From: Tenodera sinensis
Taxonomy: Eukaryota > Arthropoda > Insecta > Mantodea > Mantidae
Reading direction: 5' to 3'
Length of the DNA stretch: 64,000 nucleotides
Assembly (NCBI GenBank): GCA_030765045.1
Contig: CM060967.1
Span: 167,858,251-167,922,250, forward strand
Numbering within the stretch: the first letter of the stretch is position 1; each line of letters begins with the position of its first letter. Below are positions 57,059 through 64,000 of the stretch, piece after piece. The position numbers were made by a program, and so were the translations under genes. Under the pieces are notes generated by a model. It was not told the origin of the DNA. It saw nothing but the letters and a program-made list of their open reading frames with translations, and made no database searches.

Positions 57059-57830
57059 AACAATATAACCAATTTGTTGATGAGGACAATTGAAAGTATT
57101 TCAGTACAGAATGCAATTTCTATTTCTGGGGTAACTGAAAACATAAAATGTAAAAGACAAACCTACACATCCTGGAAGAATTAAACCAAAATGTCCACCA
57201 GGAAATTGTCAGCATTTCTCAACGTGAACTACGGCAAGTGATGGATAGTTTCCTAAAGAAGTGCCAAAAATGTATGTATGCATGAGTGACCAGTTTCAGC
57301 ATCTCCTTTCATAAAGTTGGTAAGTAAAGCCTTTAAAACAGTTTTAAAAATGTTGTATGGTTTCATCCATGCCTTTCTCTGATGACAGATGACAACAAGT
57401 GCCGAGGAAGCGAACAGGCAAAGCACTGCCGCAGCCCATTCGAGGGTTTTTTGCTTGCCCGGTATTATCTAATAGGAATTTCAACGTGACTCCAGAAAAT
57501 TTAAAAGAGCATTTGATTATCATGTTCAACCAATAAACCAATAAGGTATTACAATGCATAGACTTCCAAGAAACATTTTCATTTTTCTGTCCAGTACAAT
57601 TAGCATTTTGTTTAAAATTTTAAAGTTACTTAAAAAATTTAATGCAATACGATGTTAATATAAGTATACTGATTGTGTGGTTGTTTGAATAGTGAAATCT
57701 AGTAAATAAGTAAGCATAATGCAAGGTATTCCTGTACTGCCTTTTATTGCATATTTTAGCTGTAAAGCCTTTTTTACCTGTCTGTTTTAATGATTTCTGA
57801 TGCCTAAACTTCCAAACTCTGATAATGAGG
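57059..57830. other. Unassigned DNA
   Basis: No coding exon or further repeat recognised. Confidence 0.4.
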
Positions 57831-59174
57831 TTCATCATTAGAGACCGGATTTTTATGTAATTACATATTTTATATCCTGCATAATATTTCAATGAGAAGT
57901 AAAAATGTTGGCAAATTACCTCATTTGAGACTCCCTTACAAATTTTTATTTTACATTTTTTTACATATTTTAACGATGTTACATAAAACGAACATATTTT
58001 CTGGATTTCATTAAAATTTTGTTTTTTAAAAAAAAAAAATATTGTAGTCACATTATAAACTACTGTTTTGACAAGTTTTGCTGAAAGTAATAAAAATCAA
58101 CCTGCGAAATAGGATGCAAGTTAAATTGAGAATGCGATAATAACTGCCTCGCCTTGTTCTGATTGTTGTCTGTTTATATCAAAGCAGGTGCTGCTTGACA
58201 ATGTTGACCTCCAGTGTCACATTTCTCGTAGCGCTTTGGGCATTTACAAGAACTGGAGAAATTGATTGTGACCATTGTCACGGTAGTTGGCACCTTGTAA
58301 TATAATAGTTGCAAGGAAACAAAGTGAGCTGCTGTACAACCATCAATATAGCAAGGCGATAATAGTGCAGTTAGTTTCTTGTAAGTCTTAGTAAAATGGC
58401 ACCAGTTGTGTCCTCGCTATCCTGCAAGTTGAGTTCATGGGTGAAATTAAATAGTGCCTTTACAACCAACGGAAAAGTAATAGTCTGTCAAGCATGCGGT
58501 AAAAGAATTGGCTGTTCCATGAAATCTCAATTGTAACAATATATCAAAAGTGCTCTTCACATACGCAACAAACACCTACGGTATTCTAGAAAGCAAGTTC
58601 TATTGATAGAAATGCAATAGGAACCGTCCGGAAATGATTGTTTTAAAGACCTGTGCAGTGCAATGATTGCAGCTAATATTCCATGGCATAAACTTCAAAT
58701 TCCTCAATTTCGCTCCTTTCTAGAAAAAATATTGCAAGAAAGTTATGCCTGACGAATCTACTTTGAGGAAAAAGTATCTTCACGTTTGTTATGGAGAAGC
58801 AGTTGCTCATATACGGAATGAAATTGGAGACTCCTGTATTTGGTTTGCCGTCGATAAAACTACAGATGACATGGGTTACTCGGTACATAGCAAATTTAAT
58901 AGTAGGAAAACTAGATTCCGAAACTCCAGCAAAACCATTTGTAATCATTGTAATTAATTTACGTACTTACAGACCCATCAAATCACAAAATTCTGGGTAA
59001 TTTGCAGTCTGCATTTAGATTTGAGGTAGTAATCTTAGCATTTAGATTATTACACAATTTTGCATATTTTGTTGATATTACATATTTTATTACATATTTT
59101 GATGTTTTTGTTACATAAATATGTACATATTTCGCACCTTGATGTTACATAAAAATCCGGGCTCTATTCATCAT
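57831..59174 (+). mobile_element. hAT transposon copy, 1.3 kb, with 8-bp target duplication
   Basis: An exact TTCATCAT duplication flanks the element at 57831-57838 and 59167-59174. The 22-bp ends begin TAGAGACCGGATTTTTATGT on the left. The right end, inverted, begins TAGAGCCCGGATTTTTATGT, with one mismatch. Near both ends the motif TTACATATTTT is repeated several times, as is usual for hAT subterminal binding sites. A decayed BED-finger transposase lies at 58396-59000 and most of the catalytic part is deleted. Confidence 0.9.
58396..59000 (+). pseudogene. hAT transposase N-terminal part, BED zinc finger, broken
   Basis: From ATG 58396 the frame reads APVVSSLSCKLSSWVKLNSA and a BED-type finger with CQAC and a later H-x4-H (HIRNKH). 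It is broken by TAA at 58534-58536 within the finger. Other frames then continue KDLCSAMIAANIPWHKLQIP, QFRSFLEK, MPDESTLRKKYLHVCYGEAV and IWFAVDKTTDDMG, which is the start of the catalytic fold with an Asp in VDKTTD. At least three frameshifts or stops. Confidence 0.8.
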
Positions 59175-59925
59175 GTATGCCTTCCAAGATCCAAACATGA
59201 ACATAAGAATAATCAAACATGCAACTAATGTACACGTTTCCATGATATGATGTCCTTAGATCCTGAGTAGTTTCAAGACAACTAAAGAAAACTTAAATCT
59301 ACATTTTTAGTCCGTTCCTGATATATGGTTCAATTGCTTTCTGTGGTGACTCTGTAGAAAGCAAAATTATTTATCAACTGAAGAAAAAGCAGTGATAATA
59401 GCAAAAGCTCATAGCAGCACCCTACAGGAATTTTATTAGTTTGGAAATTTTAAATTTTTAATATTTCAATATTCTCACTTAAGGCATTTTATATAAAAAA
59501 ATCCAGATGAAATTATAACTAATTTACAAGTACACATCCTCAATATTAGACAAGGGGATATTTACACAGATTAAAAATAAAGTACAATCACTATTAAAAG
59601 GGAACTTACTATGAATGAATCAAAATATTCAATGACTATTGTGTACTGACAACAAAAAGAAATTAACTGCTCTTAAAATGTCTTTGAAAAGGTCTACTAC
59701 TCTCTACCAGAATTCCCTGATAACCGGGATGGCAGCTCTACTTTGGTGTAAGCTCAGAGCCATATGGCTTATTATGTTAAAGCTAAATGGTGTACATAAA
59801 ATGTTCCCACATTATCTATACACATACATTGCATAAACCAATATATCACACATTTGAACTGTTTGATCTATAACTATGATGGTGGATGAAATTTTTTAGT
59901 GCATAGTATTTCTAATTTAAGTAAT
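59175..59925. other. Unassigned DNA
   Basis: AT-rich. No exon or repeat recognised. Confidence 0.4.
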
Positions 59926-60443
59926 CGGCCAAACTTCCACAGACCAAACCCGTTAAAAATTAAATGGCATTGAAACGGCATAACAGTTACTCTAGAGTGT
60001 TCCCCATAGTCAAAAAGCTCAACAATATTGCATAAGAGAAATATATTTGTCGACTTTGGTCACCTGTAGTAGAAGATTGTGTTACGGCTGGTAATGTTTG
60101 GGAGTGCCACGTTAGCTTAGCTTTAGTTAGGTGTAGCTTAGTTTTTCAGGTTTGGGGATCAAATCGAGAAAGGTGAGGGTCAAGGAGAGTGTAGAGGAGA
60201 GAAGAGGAGAAGTGTACAGAAACTGCGTTTCAATGTATTTTTTCTTGAGAGTTATCTCTAAAATTTTTGGTTGTTTGCGGAACTTTGGGAATTGTTTTGG
60301 CGGTCTGAGGCATTTTTGGAAGCTAGAATTTTGGATACGTATTTATACTTGCCTAACGGATATTTTGGGATAGTTTCTTTCTTTTCTTTTTTTTTTTTTT
60401 TTTTTTTTTTTTTCAACGGGGTTGGTCTGCGGAAGTTTGCCCG
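59926..60443 (+). mobile_element. MITE family D, complete copy
   Basis: Inverted ends: left CGGCCAAACTTCCACAGACC, right (inverted) CGGGCAAACTTCCGCAGACC, 18 of 20 identical, each followed by an A(A/C)CCCGTT block. The interior is non-coding and ends in a T-run of about 25 before the right end. The interior matches 25244-25692. No clear target duplication was found. Confidence 0.75.
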
Positions 60444-61909
60444 GTGCTGTGTATGTACAGAATGACAGGGCTCTGTGTTATGAAATTCAGTCCCTGTTAG
60501 ACACAGAACACCTAGTAGTTAGGTTATGACGAGGCAACATCTACTCCTGTCATCAATAACCATGCATTCAGGCTAATGTTGCGTATTTGCTAAAACACTT
60601 CGTATCGAATGTCCAATATTAATAAGTATTTCTAATACCATATCTGTACTCTTTTTTCACCGTTACAAATAAACGCCAGTATAATGGCTTGGCCAACTTT
60701 TTCTATGCACCTATTACGCACTATGAAAATAGTTTGAGGTTAAGGTTTGTGTTTAACTACTGGACATCCATCAGTTTAACAGTAGATTGGCTGTGTATTC
60801 CGAATAGCACTCACCAAGGGATGGTAATACTACAGTTCAGTGGAGACTGCCGCATAAAATTTCGTATTAATCTATAGGCCATTCCCTACAACTCACGTAG
60901 TCACAGTTTACAAATCTAGTTTTTGTTGTCGTCAGTGGAGGTGGGGGTTGGGGTTTCTGTACATATAACCATAGAGTAATAATAGACCTGAACAGACCAG
61001 AGAGCTAATTAGAATGCGCAGAATATCCAGGCGATCTGAAACCTAGAGACCAGGTTATCTGGGGTGGTATTTCAAATATTGTATGGAAGTACATTGAGAA
61101 ATCGTGAATCATTGAATCCATTTTAAAGCGTTATATTAATTACTATTTACATGATTGACAGTTGAAGATCATACAAATATGCTGTTAGTGCAAGCAAAAA
61201 CCTCCAAGTTAATTGCAAATTGAACATTCACTTTTATAAATTTAAGGAGATTTAAAGCCATGATTTTACTTTATCTGCATACGGTTATTTTATCCCCCAG
61301 AGGCTTAGTAATTGAAGGGTCCAGGGAAACAACTTTTTTCAGGAAACCCAGAAAATGAATTTTTAATTACAAAACGCAATAAGCCCTTCTCATACAAAGT
61401 AATTGTTTAAAAAAAAAGTGAAATATTGAAGACTCAGGTGTAGTGAATCAAATAAAACGGTGCTTAATGTCTGTAATATCAATGATATCAAAAGAAATGA
61501 AACTTTTCATTCTACTACATTTTCTTTAGGGGAAGAAACAGGTAAGTCACCTAAAACAAAAGAGAACCAGGCAAGTCAGCTACCCGAGAATTTGTTTGAT
61601 GTTTTACTAACATTTTTAATATAATCCATTATTATTACTATGAATAAACAAGTTATTACAACCATGGAAACGCAGTTATCCCGCAGGTTATCATCATGTG
61701 CGAATCCCTGAAAAATTTCACTGCTGGCTGGTCACAGAACTTCACGAGACTCGTTATATCCTCGTACTTAGCTTTGGAAATATGTATGTAGAGGACTTGA
61801 GGACAACAGAGAGATATTACATTTTGTACCTAAATTAAAATGTAAGGATATCATTAATATTGTTCCCAAAAATTACCTAAATACGACAAAAAAGGTAGCT
61901 TGAATTCTC
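60444..61909. other. Unassigned DNA
   Basis: Only short frames without domain features. Confidence 0.4.
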
Positions 61910-62655
61910 CTATCGTCTGTGTTGAAACACCTTTCCCAGGCTTTCTGATGATGCTGGATACCATGTATATGTAGGTCTCCAGTTGACTAGACGAGTGTGG
62001 ACGTGTGAGGCCTCAATTTCCTTCACAGACTGGGTCTTGAGTGGGCATTTCATTACATATTTATCATCCAAAAAATCTTTCCAATCATACTCCATTTCCT
62101 GACAGACCCACAACAATGAAAGCTGATGGTTTGATTCATGAATTTTCAATCATGCTTATGAACTCCTCTGGGGTTTCCATCCTTTGTTTCAATTTTCACA
62201 TACCAACATTCTTTTCACATTCCATGTATGAATGACCCGTTCCGGAAATGTGATCTTAATGTTTGTCAAGCAATGAATGACATTAACAACATAGTGCATG
62301 AAGCAAAAAATAATGTAATTCTTGTAGTATAAAGTGCTTTGAACATCAAAAACATCTTCAGATTCACTCTTCAGGCAAATAGGTCTTTTTTGAACCCTTT
62401 AAGCTATAATGGCTCTGTTGGCGGGCAGATGACTTACCTGGTTTATTCGTTGGAACAGTTGACTTGCCTGCTTCTTTTCGTGTGCAGCAAAATTTGAATG
62501 TAAAATAAATCCATGACTAACCTGTTTCTTTTCCTTTTTATGCCTGTGAGAGATAGCCCTTTCCATGGAGAATCAAATGGCATCTCAAACTCATTTTGAA
62601 AAAAAAGTGACTTGCCTGCTTTTTTCCCTGGATCCTTTAATTCATATACTCGCAA
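61910..62655 (-). pseudogene. Unidentified decayed coding region
   Basis: Minus-strand frames at 62655-62443 (PWKGLSLTGIKRKRNRLVMD and so on) and 62149-61910 (MEYDWKDFLDDKYVMKCPLK and so on) have ordinary protein composition and lie in the same direction. Stops and a frame change separate them. I do not recognise the family. It may be a transposon protein or a broken gene. Confidence 0.3.
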
Positions 62656-63049
62656 GATGAGATAACATTTTCAATCGGGGAACTGAAGAAAAGACGAATC
62701 ATCTATTGAAAGAAAAGAGTAGAGCATTCCCAATTTCATAATTCTAGTTCATCCTTATAGTGAATAAAGTATTAATTAGGTCAAAATCTGCTCAACAGAA
62801 CTATGCTCAAATTCAAGTGTTCCGTCTCCATAATACGGATACCTTTAATGTGAGAGACTCATAGCAGTAGATTTTAGAGTGTGTAAAGCGAGATGTCCAA
62901 AATGTTCTCTTTGGAAAACCTTACGCATCGAGCGGCAATAACCCAGTCACTCAGCCGGAGAGAGAGGTAGTGAGTATGCAGTGACGGACACAAACAGGGA
63001 TTCCATGGAAGTTTCTAAGTCATACCTTGAATTTTCAGGGAATGTTCTA

Positions 63050-63164
63050 GAAGACCTCTTCATTTTGGATGACTTTTTCATAAATGGTAAACAGTAAGAG
63101 ACAGACAAAACACAATACATAAAAATTATGGATCTCGTTAAAACACATATTTTACTGTCAAATG

Positions 63165-63196
<32 letters not shown>

Positions 63197-63450
63197 AGTG
63201 AAGCATTTCCGAGATGTTCTTTCTAATTTGTTTGAATTTGCCAATAATTATACTTTTTTCAGATAGGAATAAGTATTCATTTTTTTCAATCCTTGGCTCT
63301 GCAAAGAGAACGGAATTTCAAAGGCATCGCATGCCAACCAGCTCATGAAACATTTCACTATCGCTTAAAGCCTACTGTATTTCCATATTGCCCATGTACC
63401 TACAAGAATATTCGCAATAAGGTAATTTCTAAAAATGTTTATGTCGATTA
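63050..63450 (-). repeat. Dispersed repeat family A, inverse copy
   Basis: Shares TTTTGGATGACTTTTTCATA, ATGGATCTCGTTAAAACACA and AAAGCCTACTGTATTTCCAT blocks with 49540-50360. A T-run of about 33 at 63163-63195 replaces the shorter T-run of that copy. Confidence 0.75.
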
Positions 63451-63459
63451 AAATATAGT

Positions 63460-63739
63460 AGATAGAGAAACAAGCATTTGCAAGAATAGTGTGTATAAGA
63501 GTGAATATAACTCTGCACATGTTTGCGAACAGAATTTCTCCAACTTGAACCATATTAAAAGTCTGTATCGCAAAATGTTACGCGACGATCACTTGGTGTA
63601 TCTTCTAAAGCTATGTCAAAGATTGTTGGACATCTTAAACGTAAGCAGTACCAAAGAAATCACTAATGAACAGATGCTAATCGCATACGTTTTGAAAGTG
63701 CTTTCGCAAGAAGAAAAAAAAAAAACGCAACATATATAA
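63460..63739 (+). pseudogene. hAT-type dimerisation domain remnant
   Basis: The plus-strand frame reads NSAHVCEQNFSNLNHIKSLY, then RKMLRDDHLVYLLKLCQRLL. The CExxFSxxNxIKSxYRxxLxDxHLxxLLxL pattern is the C-terminal dimerisation region found in hAT-derived proteins. It continues KEITNEQMLIAYVLKVLSQE into an A-run. No upstream part was recognised. Confidence 0.55.
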
Positions 63740-63780
63740 AACTAGGCAAAGTCTGCGAATGTTTTCCCTTTAGAACCGTG

Positions 63781-64000
63781 ATGCACTTGACTCGGATCTA
63801 CAACGCGTGCCTAAGCATGCGTCATTTTCCAGAAGACTGGAAGAAGGCGCGTGTGGTATGCGTGTTGAAGCCGGGCAAGAATCCGATCTTTCCTTCCAGC
63901 TACCGCTCCATCAGCCTCCTACCAGTTATCTCGAAAGTTTTCGAGAAACTGTTCCTGACCCGCCTTCGACCTCTTTTAGAGGAAAAAGGCCTCCTACCGG
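63781..64000 (+). mobile_element. LINE reverse transcriptase, running off the window
   Basis: The frame is open from 63781 to the edge: MHLTRIYNACLSMRHFPEDW, KKARVVCVLKPGKNPIFPSS and YRSISLLPVISKVFEKLFLT. This is the fingers region of a Jockey-type LINE enzyme (WKxAxVxxxxKPGK, YRxISLLP, KxFEK). It starts abruptly after an unrelated stretch, so it is 5'-truncated. The rest lies outside the window. Confidence 0.88.

Overview
The window is nuclear DNA of an arthropod, most likely an insect. It is AT-rich, host exons sit between GT-AG introns several kilobases long, and most of the rest is transposon debris. The mix of abundant Penelope-like elements, tRNA-derived SINEs and hAT/mariner remnants would suit a large-genome polyneopteran such as a cockroach or termite. 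That placement is an inference; no marker in the window fixes it.

Host genes. On the plus strand from 2.8 to 20.9 kb lie two neighbouring, paralogous secreted CUB-like genes. Only two exons of the first are seen (2820-3000 and 6929-7607). The second appears complete in two exons (15927-16402 and 19858-20920). It has a signal peptide, a Thr-rich linker, a CUB-like module and a long tail built from a 14-residue GPPRPTYGPPSSSY-type repeat. Both genes carry a phase-2 intron just before the fourth CUB cysteine. On the minus strand, three exons (48608-48728, 42448-42592, 37988-38277) splice in frame into the mitochondrial complex I assembly factor NDUFAF3; its first exon was not found. A possible plus-strand exon of an unknown gene lies at 56509-56726.

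Mobile DNA. Eight loci derive from Penelope-like elements (PLE, GIY-YIG endonuclease). Several keep hammerhead-ribozyme-like cores at their ends. One (55006-55891) is an inverted-repeat mini-element with a clean 12-bp target-site duplication. Another (30243-31912) has a 5' inversion of the twin-priming type. Also present are an R2-like non-LTR element split by a 255-bp hAT MITE, two 1.3-kb hAT copies with 8-bp duplications, a gypsy-type LTR element fragment with integrase and a candidate 3' LTR, mariner relics, several LINE reverse-transcriptase or ORF1 remnants, at least five short LINE 3' ends, at least seven tRNA-derived SINEs, a U6 snRNA pseudogene, and several dispersed repeats of unknown class.

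Layout: 0-3 kb old repeats and CUB gene 1; 3-7.6 kb its intron with two PLE pieces and its last exon; 7.6-15.9 kb intergenic repeats and a dead mariner; 15.9-20.9 kb CUB gene 2; 21-37 kb dense transposon mosaic; 38-48.7 kb NDUFAF3 with introns full of SINEs and LINE tails; 49-56 kb gypsy and PLE cluster; 56.5-64 kb possible host exon, hAT element, MITE and LINE start at the window edge. No CRISPR array, operon or bacterial feature is present.
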